A stretch of DNA of 64,000 bases from an uncultured Erythrobacter sp. (GTDB lineage Bacteria; Pseudomonadota; Alphaproteobacteria; Sphingomonadales; Sphingomonadaceae): positions 558,001 through 622,000 of the forward strand of contig CANMZA010000001.1 of the NCBI GenBank assembly GCA_947502305.1. Direction: 5' to 3'. This document shows positions 35,237 through 44,453 of the stretch, piece by piece. Both the position numbers and the translations under genes were made by a program. Under the pieces are notes generated by a model that was given only the letters and a program-made list of their open reading frames with translations, searched no databases and was not told where the DNA came from. Each line of letters opens with the position of its first letter. The stretch's first letter is position 1.

Positions 35237-36214
35237 ATGAACCTACGCACCCTCTCGATTGCTCTCCTGGCTTTGTCCCTATCCGCCTGCGTGACCTATC
35301 CCGACATATCCCAATCGCGCAGCCCGTGCCGCATGGAGGCGGGCGGGTGGTGCTCTTTCGTGCGTGATGCCGCGGTGGAGGCCTATCCTTATGCCATCGC
35401 CGCCACCAATGCATATACGGGCGATGATGATCTGTACGAAGATATCGGGCCGACCTTGCGGACGCTTGAGCGGCTCGAAATAGCGGAAGAAGACGCGGCG
35501 AAGGGGTTCGGATATGAACTGTTTGAACAGTTTGCGCCCGTCACGATCAACAATGCGCGTCGCTGGCCGGCGGCGCGGATCATGGCTTTTCGCGGCACGG
35601 ATTTCGACGGCTTTACCGACATTTTCTACGGCACGCTTCGCAATGATCAGATTGCATTGGCCATCCGGTATTTTGAGGCGGAGCAGGCGCGCGAGGAGTT
35701 CGCCGATGGTGTCCCGTGGATCGTGGTTGGTCATTCGCTGGGCGGGGCGCTCGCCACAGAAGTGTCGATGAAGCATCCCGAAGTGCGCGCCTATATGTTC
35801 AACACATCGCCCTTTTACGGCGGCGATGCGATGACCAATGATGTGCGGCGCACGGTGTTTAACGAACGCGGAGAGGTGCTGCGCCGGTTCGCCCGGTTTG
35901 ATGCGGACCCGGCGGCGGATGTGTTTACACTCAATTGCGGCCCAGAAAATGACAGCTTCACCAAACACAAAGTCCGCCCGCTCGCCGATTGTCTGATCTG
36001 GATCGCGGCATATGGCGATGACGAAGCGGGCGAGGTGGTGTCCGCCAATGGCATCATGCGCCCGATGGTGGAATGCGGCGAAGCAGACAAACCGCATCCC
36101 GGTGCAAGTTACCGCCCGGCGACGCCATGCGTCCATCAGGCGCGGCGGGATGAGGAAGACAATGACAGCAGCGCGAGCGATACTGATACTGGCCCCGATA
36201 CCAACACTGATTGA
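35237..36214 (+). CDS. Lipase-like lipoprotein (alpha/beta hydrolase)
   Basis: A 325-residue protein with a lipoprotein signal peptide (MNLRTLSIALLALSLSAC, lipobox LSAC). The lipase class 3-like core has an oxyanion region AFRGTDFDGFTDIFYG and the nucleophile elbow GHSLGG at about 165-170. A later FARFDADPAADVF segment may supply the catalytic Asp, and the His is likely in the C-terminal third. An acidic low-complexity tail (EEDNDSSASDTDTGPDTNTD) ends the protein. Substrate unknown; location probably periplasmic side of a membrane. Confidence 0.85.
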   Translation: MNLRTLSIALLALSLSACVTYPDISQSRSPCRMEAGGWCSFVRDAAVEAYPYAIAATNAYTGDDDLYEDIGPTLRTLERLEIAEEDAAKGFGYELFEQFAPVTINNARRWPAARIMAFRGTDFDGFTDIFYGTLRNDQIALAIRYFEAEQAREEFADGVPWIVVGHSLGGALATEVSMKHPEVRAYMFNTSPFYGGDAMTNDVRRTVFNERGEVLRRFARFDADPAADVFTLNCGPENDSFTKHKVRPLADCLIWIAAYGDDEAGEVVSANGIMRPMVECGEADKPHPGASYRPATPCVHQARRDEEDNDSSASDTDTGPDTNTD

Positions 36215-36248
36215 ACCGCGCCGCGCTTCCCGCTAGACGCGCCGCATC

Positions 36249-37625
36249 ATGAGCAAGATCACCGCCCCTAAAATCGCGCCCGGCGAGGCGCCCAAGACTT
36301 ACCGGGTCAAAAACTTCGGCTGTCAGATGAACGTCTATGACGGCGAGCGCATGGGCGAAATGCTGGACGGGCAGGGGCTGTCTGCCGCGCCCGACGGCGA
36401 GGATGCCGATCTGGTTGTGCTGAACACCTGCCACATCCGCGAACGCGCGGCGGAGAAGATTTATTCCGACATTGGCCGCATGACCAAGGGCAAAACGCAG
36501 GAAAAGGCACCGATGATTGCGGTGGCGGGCTGCGTTGCTCAGGCGGAGGGTGAGGAGATCATGAAACGCGCCCCGTCGGTCAGCATGGTCGTCGGCCCGC
36601 AGGCCTATCACCGCCTGCCCGATATGCTGGAAAAAGCGGTTAAAGGCGGACGTGCGGCGGATACAGACATGCCGGCAATCGCGAAATTTTCTGAATTGCC
36701 CGCGCGCAAACGGCGATCCCCCACGGCGTTTTTGACTGTGCAGGAAGGGTGCGACAAATTCTGCACCTATTGCGTTGTGCCCTATACTCGCGGCGCGGAA
36801 ATCTCGCGGCCCTTTGGCGATCTGATGAAAGAGGCGCGCGGCCTAGTCGAAACCGGCGCGCGCGAAATCACCTTGCTGGGGCAGAACGTCAATGCTTGGA
36901 GCGGCCCTGATGAAGCGGGCGTGCATCAAGGGCTGGATGGATTGATCAGAGAGCTTGCTAAGATACCGGAATTGCAGCGTATTCGGTATATGACGAGCCA
37001 CCCTAACGATTTCACGCCGGGGCTGATTGCGGCCCATGCGGATGTCGATAAATTGATGCCATTCCTGCATTTGCCGGTGCAAGCGGGCGCGGACAGGGTG
37101 CTGAAAGCGATGAACCGCAATCACTCGGCGGGCGGCTATTTGCGGTTGCTGGAACAGATGCGCGCGGCGCGGCCCGATATTGCGCTGTCGGGCGATTTTA
37201 TCGTTGGTTTTCCCGGAGAGACCGAGGCGGAATTTGAAGAGACGCTGCAATTGGTGGACGAGGTCCGCTATGCTCAGGCCTATAGTTTCAAATATTCCCC
37301 GCGTCCCGGCACGCCCGCCGCAACAATGGACAATCAAATCCCGCGCGACGTGATGGATGATCGGCTGCAACGTCTGCAAGCCCGCATCAACCGCGATCAA
37401 CGCGCCTTTAATGACGCGACCGTCGGCAAGGTGTGCGACGTTCTGATTGAGCGTAAGGGCAAGCATGAGGGGCAATGGCTGGGCAAATCGCCGTGGTTGC
37501 AATCGGTGTGGCTGGATGAACGGTCCGGCGGTTCGGCTGCGCTGGGCGATATGGTGCAGGTAGAGATCGTCGAGGCGGGGCCAAATTCGGTGCAGGGCGT
37601 CGCGCGCGCGGCTGCCCACGCTTAG
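36249..37625 (+). CDS. miaB: tRNA-2-methylthio-N6-dimethylallyladenosine synthase MiaB
   Basis: Radical-SAM methylthiotransferase modifying A37 of tRNAs reading UNN codons. The 458-residue protein has an N-terminal UPF0004 domain with three Cys (FGCQMN, LNTCHIRE, VAGCVAQ) for an auxiliary cluster. The radical-SAM motif CxxxCxxC is CDKFCTYC at about residue 165, and a C-terminal TRAM domain follows. Length and order are normal. It heads the miaB-phoH-ybeY-corC set. Confidence 0.97.
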   Translation: MSKITAPKIAPGEAPKTYRVKNFGCQMNVYDGERMGEMLDGQGLSAAPDGEDADLVVLNTCHIRERAAEKIYSDIGRMTKGKTQEKAPMIAVAGCVAQAEGEEIMKRAPSVSMVVGPQAYHRLPDMLEKAVKGGRAADTDMPAIAKFSELPARKRRSPTAFLTVQEGCDKFCTYCVVPYTRGAEISRPFGDLMKEARGLVETGAREITLLGQNVNAWSGPDEAGVHQGLDGLIRELAKIPELQRIRYMTSHPNDFTPGLIAAHADVDKLMPFLHLPVQAGADRVLKAMNRNHSAGGYLRLLEQMRAARPDIALSGDFIVGFPGETEAEFEETLQLVDEVRYAQAYSFKYSPRPGTPAATMDNQIPRDVMDDRLQRLQARINRDQRAFNDATVGKVCDVLIERKGKHEGQWLGKSPWLQSVWLDERSGGSAALGDMVQVEIVEAGPNSVQGVARAAAHA

Positions 37626-37668
37626 AACGCCCACGCATAGGCCCCACGCTTAGAAGCCCCACGCTTAG
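37616..37668 (+). repeat. Short tandem repeat spanning the miaB stop codon
   Basis: The word CCACGC(T/A)TAG occurs four times (starts 37616, 37631, 37644, 37659) at 13-15 base spacing. The first copy contains the miaB stop codon, so the gene end has been duplicated several times. Confidence 0.7.
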
Positions 37669-37834
37669 GCTCACGCGCGCTCTGCCCAATTCGATTGGCG
37701 CCCCTCACTTTGGCACGCGTCACTTTGGCGTGACACTTTCACGACTTTCCACCGCTGAATACCGCTCCTCCGCTTGCTTTGAGACAGCGGGCGCTTACCT
37801 TCTAAACCAAGGGTAAGGAGACGCCGCGCAGCCT

Positions 37835-38908
37835 ATGAGTCGCAGACCATCAAGCACAATCGATCCGGCCGTTTTGCCGGGTGCCATTCATTCCGTTTCT
37901 GGGGCGGCCGGCGCGCCGGATGATGACGCCAATCGGGCGCAGGCCGAAGTCAGTTTTGAAAACCAATCGCTGCTGGGCGCTTTGTTCGGGCAATTTGACG
38001 CCAATCTGGTGCAGGTTGAAAACCGGCTGGGCGTTTATATCCATGCGCGCGGCGATAAAATCCTGATCGAAGGGACCGAAGACGCCGTCGCCCGTGCGCG
38101 CGATACGCTGACGACGATGTATGATCAGCTGGCTTTGGGACAGGATTTGGATGCTGGCGCGATAGAGGCGCTGATTTCGATGTCGAATGAACCGACATTG
38201 AACGGGATCGTATCGGCGGACAAAAACGAACCGCCGATTATGATCCGCACCCGGCGCAAAACCATCGTGCCGCGTTCGCCCGCCCAAACGACCTATATGC
38301 GCAGCCTAGTGCGCGATGATATCATTTTTGCGCTGGGTCCGGCGGGGACGGGCAAGACCTATATCGCGGTCGCGCAGGCCGTCAGCCAACTGATCAGCGG
38401 CAGCGTTCAGCGCCTGATCCTATCGCGCCCTGCGGTGGAGGCGGGGGAGAAGCTCGGCTTTCTGCCCGGCGATATGAAAGACAAAGTCGATCCTTACCTG
38501 CGCCCTCTATACGATGCTTTGAACGATTGCATGCCGCCGGAACAGGTGGAGCGCCGTATCGCCAGCGGAGAGATCGAAATCGCCCCGATTGCGTTTATGC
38601 GCGGGCGCACTCTGGCGGACGCTTTTGTGATTTTGGATGAGGCGCAAAACACCACCCGCGAACAGATGAAAATGTTCCTCACCCGGTTCGGCCAAAACAG
38701 CCGGATGGTCGTCTGCGGCGATCCGCGCCAGGTGGATATCCCCGGCGGCGACCGGATGAGCGGCCTGGCCGATGCGGTCGATAAATTGGAACATACCGAA
38801 GGGTTCGGCACAATCCGTTTCACCGCCAAAGACGTCGTGCGCCACCCCATTGTTGGGCGGATTGTGGAGGCGTATGAGGGCGAGGGGGGAGCGGGATGCC
38901 CGTCATAG
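37835..38908 (+). CDS. PhoH family ATPase
   Basis: A 357-residue PhoH-like P-loop protein. An N-terminal KH-like/RNA-binding region (about residues 40-110) precedes the ATPase domain with Walker A GPAGTGKT (about 170) and Walker B FVILDEAQNTTREQMKMF (about 265). The order after miaB and before ybeY is widely conserved and links it to RNA or ribosome maturation. An AAGGAG lies 16 bases upstream of the ATG, longer than usual. Confidence 0.95.
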   Translation: MSRRPSSTIDPAVLPGAIHSVSGAAGAPDDDANRAQAEVSFENQSLLGALFGQFDANLVQVENRLGVYIHARGDKILIEGTEDAVARARDTLTTMYDQLALGQDLDAGAIEALISMSNEPTLNGIVSADKNEPPIMIRTRRKTIVPRSPAQTTYMRSLVRDDIIFALGPAGTGKTYIAVAQAVSQLISGSVQRLILSRPAVEAGEKLGFLPGDMKDKVDPYLRPLYDALNDCMPPEQVERRIASGEIEIAPIAFMRGRTLADAFVILDEAQNTTREQMKMFLTRFGQNSRMVVCGDPRQVDIPGGDRMSGLADAVDKLEHTEGFGTIRFTAKDVVRHPIVGRIVEAYEGEGGAGCPS

Positions 38909-38918
38909 AGAGAGCGAA

Positions 38919-39332
38919 TTGAACCGCTGGAGCGTATTGATGCTCGGCATCTTGTCTCTTGGTTCTGCCAGTTGCAATGAGCCAAGACTAAACGCCGATC
39001 AGTCAAACTTTCTAGAGACCGCTAGATCAGCGATCCTACAATGCCGGAAAACAGTCTGCGAAACCAAGTTTTGGGAGAATGAAGATTGCGCGAAGGCGCA
39101 TGCGATATTGAACTCTAAACAAACAATAGAGATGACCGCGGAGAATCCAGGGTCGTTTGATCTGTTCTTTCTGGAAAGAGAAAGGATGCGGCACTATCTA
39201 GAGGAGCAATATATCAAATCACTTGAATCTGAAGTCGGATTTTCGTCATTTCAACGGATATCAGGATGCACCTCTGCACTTCCTACGCAGTTTCCAGCTT
39301 ACGATAAATTATGGAACGATGGCGGCTTGTAA
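38919..39332 (+). CDS. Hypothetical protein, probable lipoprotein
   Basis: Starting at a TTG (38919) with AGAGAGAG just upstream, the protein begins MNRWSVLMLGILSLGSASC, a short signal-like stretch ending at Cys; an ATG at 38940 is an alternative. The lipobox is not ideal (SASC). The body is charged, with six further Cys and helices (FFLERERMRHYLEEQYIKSLE). Base composition is markedly AT-richer than the flanking genes. It begins 11 bases after phoH and interrupts the usual phoH-ybeY order. No family recognised. Confidence 0.55.
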   Translation: MNRWSVLMLGILSLGSASCNEPRLNADQSNFLETARSAILQCRKTVCETKFWENEDCAKAHAILNSKQTIEMTAENPGSFDLFFLERERMRHYLEEQYIKSLESEVGFSSFQRISGCTSALPTQFPAYDKLWNDGGL

Positions 39333-39537
39333 TCGAACTTCGTAGAACAAAGCGACAAATAGTACGAACACCATATTTCGTAATACCATATTGAATTTTA
39401 ACAATATTATTGGCAAGAGAATCTGCCCATGATCGGTATGAACGTAGAGAGGTGACGCCTACTCCATACGAGGGCTCCGGCGCTTTATTGGTTTTCGAAT
39501 TTGACCTCGGCTTTCCAATATTTCGACGTTCGCCACC
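39333..39537. other. AT-rich gene-free region
   Basis: About 205 bases of low-GC sequence between the hypothetical lipoprotein gene and the convergent permease gene. It holds a small inverted repeat around CAATATTATTG (about 39402-39413) but no open frame, terminator or tRNA that I can support. Confidence 0.5.
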
Positions 39538-40839
39538 TCAACCCGTGCCCGTTTTCCCGAACGCAGCCCGCCTATTCGCCAGCACATAAAGCACCGCGCC
39601 AATCGCGACCATGCCCGCAGTTGGGAAAACCGCACTGATCGGCAATTGCAAACACATCCACGCCACCAATGCGCAGGACACCGCGAAAATTGCCAGCCAG
39701 AACGGGCCAGACGCCTCTGCTATTCCGCGAAAATTGCGCCTCCACAGGATTACAAAGGCGATCAAAAGCAAGATGAAAATCACCTGCTCAATCGCCACCA
39801 ACAATGTCGCCAGCGCCGCAAATGCGCCCGACACCGCAAGAGCGGCAACAAACAGACCGTAAGAGATAATGGCATAATCCGGGGTCAAAAAGCGCGGCGA
39901 GACATGGGCGAAGAATCGCGGCAGCAATCCGCGCTCACCCATCGCAAAAAAGACGCGGGGGTAGGCGATAAAGCCGCTCAATTGATTGACCGCGATGGAA
40001 ATGACGGCGGCGGTGCTGATCATCACCGCGCCCCATCCGCCAAACAACACTTGCGCCGCATTGGCGAGCGGTACGTCGTCAGGGCCCGCCGCTGTTTCCG
40101 GGCCAATGGCGATATAGGCCCATTGGATCGCGGCATAAATCACCGCCACCCCGGCCAAGGAATAGAGGATTGAGCGGAAAATGCTGCTGCTCGGATTTTT
40201 CACTTCACCGCTGGCGATGTTCGCGGTTGCGAAGCCGGAAAAGGCATAAGCAATCAGCAGCGCAACCGATTCCAGCCCCGTAAATGTTGGCAAGGTGATA
40301 TCGGTCGGCACGCCGTTCATCCCGAAACCGAAAAGGACAATCAGAAACAGCGGCGCCAGTTTGAGCACAGTGCCAACCCACAACCCGTTAATCGACCGCT
40401 TCGTCCCCGCCACGGTCAATGCGGTGACCAAAGCAATCGCGCAGACAATCGTTACGGGACGGGCAATCGGACCATCAAAAACTGGGAACAAAGCGGCCAA
40501 GTAGGACACGAAAACGTGGAAATTGGCCGCTCTGCCGGTGCCGCTGGCGCAAATGACGAACCAGCCAACCTGAAACCCGCCAAATTTGCCCAGAGTGCTC
40601 TCAACATAGAGTTGAACCCCGCCCGATTCTTCAAAAACTGTCGATAATTTGCCGATGATCAGGCCGAGGCAGGTGATCGGAATGGCGAATAACAGGATCG
40701 CAAACGGCGAAAAATTACCCACACCTGCATAGAGCAAAGCGGGCAGGGCAAAGATGCCAGCGCCGATCATGCCGTTGATGTTGAGCAAGCTCGCACCAAA
40801 GGTTCCAACCACCCGAGGCGGCATGTGTGTTTGTGTCAT
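39538..40839 (-). CDS. APC family amino-acid permease
   Basis: A 433-residue membrane protein with about 12 hydrophobic segments. The first helix region NINGMIGAGIFALPALL matches the GxG(I/A) substrate-binding signature of amino acid-polyamine-organocation transporters. The fourth and fifth helices contain SGFATANIASGEVKNP, a further APC hallmark. Substrate is not predictable. It lies opposite to its neighbours within the phoH-ybeY interval. Confidence 0.9.
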   Translation of the reverse strand: MTQTHMPPRVVGTFGASLLNINGMIGAGIFALPALLYAGVGNFSPFAILLFAIPITCLGLIIGKLSTVFEESGGVQLYVESTLGKFGGFQVGWFVICASGTGRAANFHVFVSYLAALFPVFDGPIARPVTIVCAIALVTALTVAGTKRSINGLWVGTVLKLAPLFLIVLFGFGMNGVPTDITLPTFTGLESVALLIAYAFSGFATANIASGEVKNPSSSIFRSILYSLAGVAVIYAAIQWAYIAIGPETAAGPDDVPLANAAQVLFGGWGAVMISTAAVISIAVNQLSGFIAYPRVFFAMGERGLLPRFFAHVSPRFLTPDYAIISYGLFVAALAVSGAFAALATLLVAIEQVIFILLLIAFVILWRRNFRGIAEASGPFWLAIFAVSCALVAWMCLQLPISAVFPTAGMVAIGAVLYVLANRRAAFGKTGTG

Positions 40840-40954
40840 TGATCCCCCATTGATGCGCGGGCGTAAGGGCTAGGCTCTCATTGAGCAAGTTTAGGCGCGC
40901 TCCGGTTTGTTTTGCGCATTCCTGATGCGGCCAATCTGGTCTAATGCGGCCGCG

Positions 40955-41443
40955 ATGGAGCTTGAACTTGATATTGAACATTGGCCCGCGGGCGAATGGA
41001 ATACGCTGACGCAGCGCACCGCTGAGGCGGCGGCTGCGGCGGCGCCGGAGCTTGCTTCGCGGCGATTGCATGTCAGCGTGTTGTTCACCAGCGACGCCGA
41101 AGTGCACAATCTCAACCGCGAATGGCGAGACCGCGACAAGCCCACCAATGTGCTGAGTTTTCCGATGCTGGCGCGTGAGGAATTGCTGGACCTTGCCACC
41201 GATGGCCCTCCGGCGATGCTGGGCGATATTGCGCTGGCTTACGGTGTTTGCGCGCGCGAAGCGGCGGAGAAAAACATCCTCATCGCCGATCACGCCGCAC
41301 ATTTGATCATCCACGGCTTGCTGCATTTGGCAGGATATGACCATGTCGGCAGCGATGCCGAGGCCGAAGCAATGGAAGCTTTGGAAATAGCGGCCCTTGC
41401 AAAACTGGGCCTGAGTGACCCATATGCGGATAGAGACCTTTAG
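40955..41443 (+). CDS. ybeY: Endoribonuclease YbeY (16S rRNA maturation)
   Basis: Zinc-dependent single-strand RNase needed for 16S rRNA 3' end maturation and ribosome quality control. The zinc motif H-x3-H-x5-H is in LIIHGLLHLAGYDH. The preceding NREWRDRDKPTNVLSFP block is characteristic. I choose the ATG at 40955 (MELELDIEHW), giving 162 residues; an ATG at 40925 would add ten. It is followed after 32 bases by a CorC-type gene, the usual order. Confidence 0.96.
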   Translation: MELELDIEHWPAGEWNTLTQRTAEAAAAAAPELASRRLHVSVLFTSDAEVHNLNREWRDRDKPTNVLSFPMLAREELLDLATDGPPAMLGDIALAYGVCAREAAEKNILIADHAAHLIIHGLLHLAGYDHVGSDAEAEAMEALEIAALAKLGLSDPYADRDL

Positions 41444-41475
41444 GAGTAATCAGGGCCAACCGCCCGAGACACATA

Positions 41476-42447
41476 ATGCCCGATTCCAACACCACCGCAG
41501 GAGACGCGGAGAGTACCAGCGGGCCCCGATCTAATCAGGGGTCCGGACTGTGGCACGCTTTTAAGAAATTCATTGGGGTCGATGATGGCGACCGCTCTCT
41601 GCGCGCGCAGCTAGAGGAAGCGATCGACGAGCATGAGGGCGAAAACGACGACGCCGCGCAGGATGACGCCAATAGCGGCAATGGCGACCTCTCAACAGTT
41701 GAGCGTCAGATGCTGCGCAATTTGCTCCATTTCAGCGAACATGACGCCGATGATGTCGCCGTGCCGCGCGGAGAGATCGTCGCGGTAGAAGCCTCGATTG
41801 ATTGGGATGAATTGGTCGCGGCATTCGGCAAAGACAGCCATTCGCGCCTGCCGGTTTACCGCGATACGCTCGATAATGTCATCGGGATGATCCACATTAA
41901 AGACGTGTTCGCCTATCTCGCTAGCGGCAAGAAGGCCCCGCGCGATTGGACCGTTTTAATGCGTCAGCCGCTTTATGTGCCGCAAGTTCGCGGGGCGCTC
42001 GATGTGCTCGCGGATATGCGCGCGCGCCGGGTGCATTTGGCGATTGTGCTGGATGAATTTTCCGGCACGGACGGCCTGATCACGATTGAGGATCTGGTCG
42101 AGGAAATCGTCGGCGAGATTGAGGATGAGCATGACGAGACGCCAGAGGCATTGATCGTGCCGATTGGCGACGGCATGTGGGATTGCGATGCCCGCGCGGA
42201 ATTGGAAGATATCGCAGAAACGGTCGATCCGCGCCTTGCCGAAGTGGAAGAATCGGTCGACACTTTGGGCGGCTTGGCTTTTGTTTTGGCCGAGGCGGTG
42301 CCGCCGGTCGGCGCGATGCTTGACCACCCCAGCGGGTGGCGGATTGAGGTCACTGGCGCGGATGAAACGCATGTGAAACGATTGCGTCTGCATGCGCCGC
42401 AATCGGGGGTCGGAAACCCGGCTGCACCTGCGAGCGACTTGCAATAA
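41476..42447 (+). CDS. CorC/HlyC-type hemolysin family protein (CBS domains)
   Basis: A 323-residue cytoplasmic protein of the CorC type. Order: an N-terminal low-complexity acidic region, tandem CBS domains (about 90-210; DDVAVPRGEIVAVE, LPVYRDTLDNVIGMIHIKD) and a C-terminal CorC_HlyC domain (about 230-310). Unlike the membrane-bound forms there is no DUF21 part. Homologues are implicated in Mg/Co efflux. The expected next gene lnt is not in this window; a LysR gene follows instead. Confidence 0.92.
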   Translation: MPDSNTTAGDAESTSGPRSNQGSGLWHAFKKFIGVDDGDRSLRAQLEEAIDEHEGENDDAAQDDANSGNGDLSTVERQMLRNLLHFSEHDADDVAVPRGEIVAVEASIDWDELVAAFGKDSHSRLPVYRDTLDNVIGMIHIKDVFAYLASGKKAPRDWTVLMRQPLYVPQVRGALDVLADMRARRVHLAIVLDEFSGTDGLITIEDLVEEIVGEIEDEHDETPEALIVPIGDGMWDCDARAELEDIAETVDPRLAEVEESVDTLGGLAFVLAEAVPPVGAMLDHPSGWRIEVTGADETHVKRLRLHAPQSGVGNPAAPASDLQ

Positions 42448-42542
42448 TCGCATACGAGTACAAAAAAGTATAAAAGTGCTTCGACTTTTTGCATCTAGGC
42501 CTCGGCATTGTCCGTAGCTCTAGAGCTAAAGGAGTTAAACCA

Positions 42543-43427
42543 ATGCCGTCACGTCGTCTTCCTCCCCTGCGCGCGCTCGAAGCGTTCATGCGCACAGTCC
42601 GCCTCGGGTCCGCCCGCGCCGCGGCTGAGGAGATAGGTTTGAGCCCGTCCGCTTTGTCGCGGCGGATCACAAATCTCGAAGAATTTGTTGGCAAAAAACT
42701 GTTCACGCGGGCGCGGCAATCCATGCAGCTGACCGATGAAGGCCAAGCGTTTTATGAGGCGGTGAACCCGCATCTGGAATCGTTGACGCGGGCGGTGGAA
42801 AGCCAATCGGATAATATTTCGCTGCTGCGTCTGCGGCTCGGCGTGTTGCCGATGTTCGGCAGCCAGCGCTTGTTCCCGCGCCTTGGTGAATTGCGCAAAC
42901 GGCATCCATTGTTGCATATCGACATCGATACCGCGCCGCATCTGGAAGACCGGGTGGGCGATACGTTGGATGCGGCGATTATCCTGTCACGCGGCCCGGC
43001 ATCGGGATTGCATGCGGTTCGGCTGGATCACAATTTGGTCCATGCCATCTGCTCGCACGAAGTCGCCAGAATGGTCGGCGAGACAGTCACCGAAGAAAGC
43101 CTCGCGAAGCAGACTTTCCTGATCCACAACGAATTGCCAGAAAGTTTCGCCGCGTGGAAAAAGGCGAATGATCTGGAAGATATGGAGCCGACCGCCATTG
43201 ATCATTACGATTCAGGGCAATTGATGCTGGAGGCGGCGGCTCAGGGTCTTGGCATTGCGATCATGCATGATGATCACTTGCGCCGCGCGGCTGATAACCG
43301 TTTGACCAACTTGCCCGGCGGGGAGGTTCAGAGCCCCTATAGCTATTGGTTTGTGTGCAAGCCGACGGCGCTGGAAATGCGCCCCGTGCGGCTGTTCCAC
43401 GATTGGCTGGTGCGCGCTGGCCTGTAA
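42543..43427 (+). CDS. LysR family transcriptional regulator
   Basis: A 294-residue LysR regulator from the ATG at 42543, preceded by AAAGGAG at 42528-42535. The N-terminal helix-turn-helix is LPPLRALEAFMRTVRLGSARAAAEEIGLSPSALSRRITNLEEFVG. The effector-binding domain follows (LRLGVLPMFGSQRLFPRL...). The type resembles GcvA-like regulators. The target is not adjacent in an obvious way, since the neighbours point the same or opposite way without a typical divergent partner. Confidence 0.9.
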   Translation: MPSRRLPPLRALEAFMRTVRLGSARAAAEEIGLSPSALSRRITNLEEFVGKKLFTRARQSMQLTDEGQAFYEAVNPHLESLTRAVESQSDNISLLRLRLGVLPMFGSQRLFPRLGELRKRHPLLHIDIDTAPHLEDRVGDTLDAAIILSRGPASGLHAVRLDHNLVHAICSHEVARMVGETVTEESLAKQTFLIHNELPESFAAWKKANDLEDMEPTAIDHYDSGQLMLEAAAQGLGIAIMHDDHLRRAADNRLTNLPGGEVQSPYSYWFVCKPTALEMRPVRLFHDWLVRAGL

Positions 43428-43450
43428 TAGGCCGGGTGTTTCGCCGGTTG

Positions 43451-44446
43451 TTAGACCTCAGCGTCCTCGGCAATTTGGGTCGCCGTATCTGACGGGCTGT
43501 CTGCCAAGTCCTGCACTCCGCCGATCAGCGGCTTTACGCCCACACCCTCTGTCGCGCCGCCACGGTCATACCGAACCGGGGCCACATCATGCGCAAATGG
43601 GCGGAGCGGCTTTCCCAGCGTCTCGCACAGCGCCTCTTCAATCCGGCGGCGCGATTCTTGGCCAATGGCCTTGCGTCCGCGAAAATCTTCGGGGCTAAAC
43701 GGCTCCAGAAACGTCACTCTTAACGGGAACGTCCCCTTGCGCGCCAACACCCGTTTGGCGTTGTTCAATCCGCTTTCTTCGCCGATCCAGCCAATCCATT
43801 CCGCCACCGATCCGTAATCAAGCAGAACCGGTTGCACCAGTACGCCGGGCGGCGGCGGCTCCAGCACAGAAAGCATGCTGGTTTTGAACGGCAACAAGGA
43901 TTGCCCGTCGGTCGTCGTCCCCTCTGGGAAAACTGTGACCGACCAATTGTCCGCCAGCGCCTCTTTCAAAGCGTTGATTTGTTCTGCCACGCCCATGCGG
44001 TGTTCGCGTTTTACAAATACGGTGCGGTTCAGCGATGCAAGCCACCCGACCAGCGGGGCGGCGGCCAATTCTGCTTTGGCCACAAAAGCCGTGCCGCAAG
44101 CGCCCGCCATTGAAAGGATGTCGAGCCATGAAACATGATTGGCGACATAGAACACATCGCGTTTCAAATGCGTGCCGCTCACCTCAACCTTCGCCCCGGA
44201 AATTCGCGCAGCATAACGCAGGAACAGCATCGGAAACGGCGATCCATAGGCGAAAATGCGGTACAGATAATGCAGCGGCACAAATGCAATCATCAATGCC
44301 AGCAACATCAATGACCGCAGAACCACCCGGAACCACCCGCGGATCGAAATCGGCGTGGTTGCCCCTTCCGCGGCTTTGACACGCAATTGCCACGCTTTGT
44401 CTTCGTTGGGGGCGTCGGTGCCCGTTTGTGCTGCTATTTCGGGCAT
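43451..44446 (-). CDS. 1-acyl-glycerol-3-phosphate acyltransferase-like (PlsC)
   Basis: A 331-residue acyltransferase with an N-terminal membrane segment (SLMLLALMIAFVPLHYLY). The HX4D catalytic motif is in VANHVSWLDILS and the FPEGTT motif follows, both diagnostic of the PlsC family. It starts seven bases after the fur-type gene ends, so the two are probably co-transcribed. The C-terminal ~60 residues are variable. It may make phosphatidic acid or an ornithine-lipid precursor. Confidence 0.92.
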   Translation of the reverse strand: MPEIAAQTGTDAPNEDKAWQLRVKAAEGATTPISIRGWFRVVLRSLMLLALMIAFVPLHYLYRIFAYGSPFPMLFLRYAARISGAKVEVSGTHLKRDVFYVANHVSWLDILSMAGACGTAFVAKAELAAAPLVGWLASLNRTVFVKREHRMGVAEQINALKEALADNWSVTVFPEGTTTDGQSLLPFKTSMLSVLEPPPPGVLVQPVLLDYGSVAEWIGWIGEESGLNNAKRVLARKGTFPLRVTFLEPFSPEDFRGRKAIGQESRRRIEEALCETLGKPLRPFAHDVAPVRYDRGGATEGVGVKPLIGGVQDLADSPSDTATQIAEDAEV

Positions 44447-44453
44447 ATCCAGA

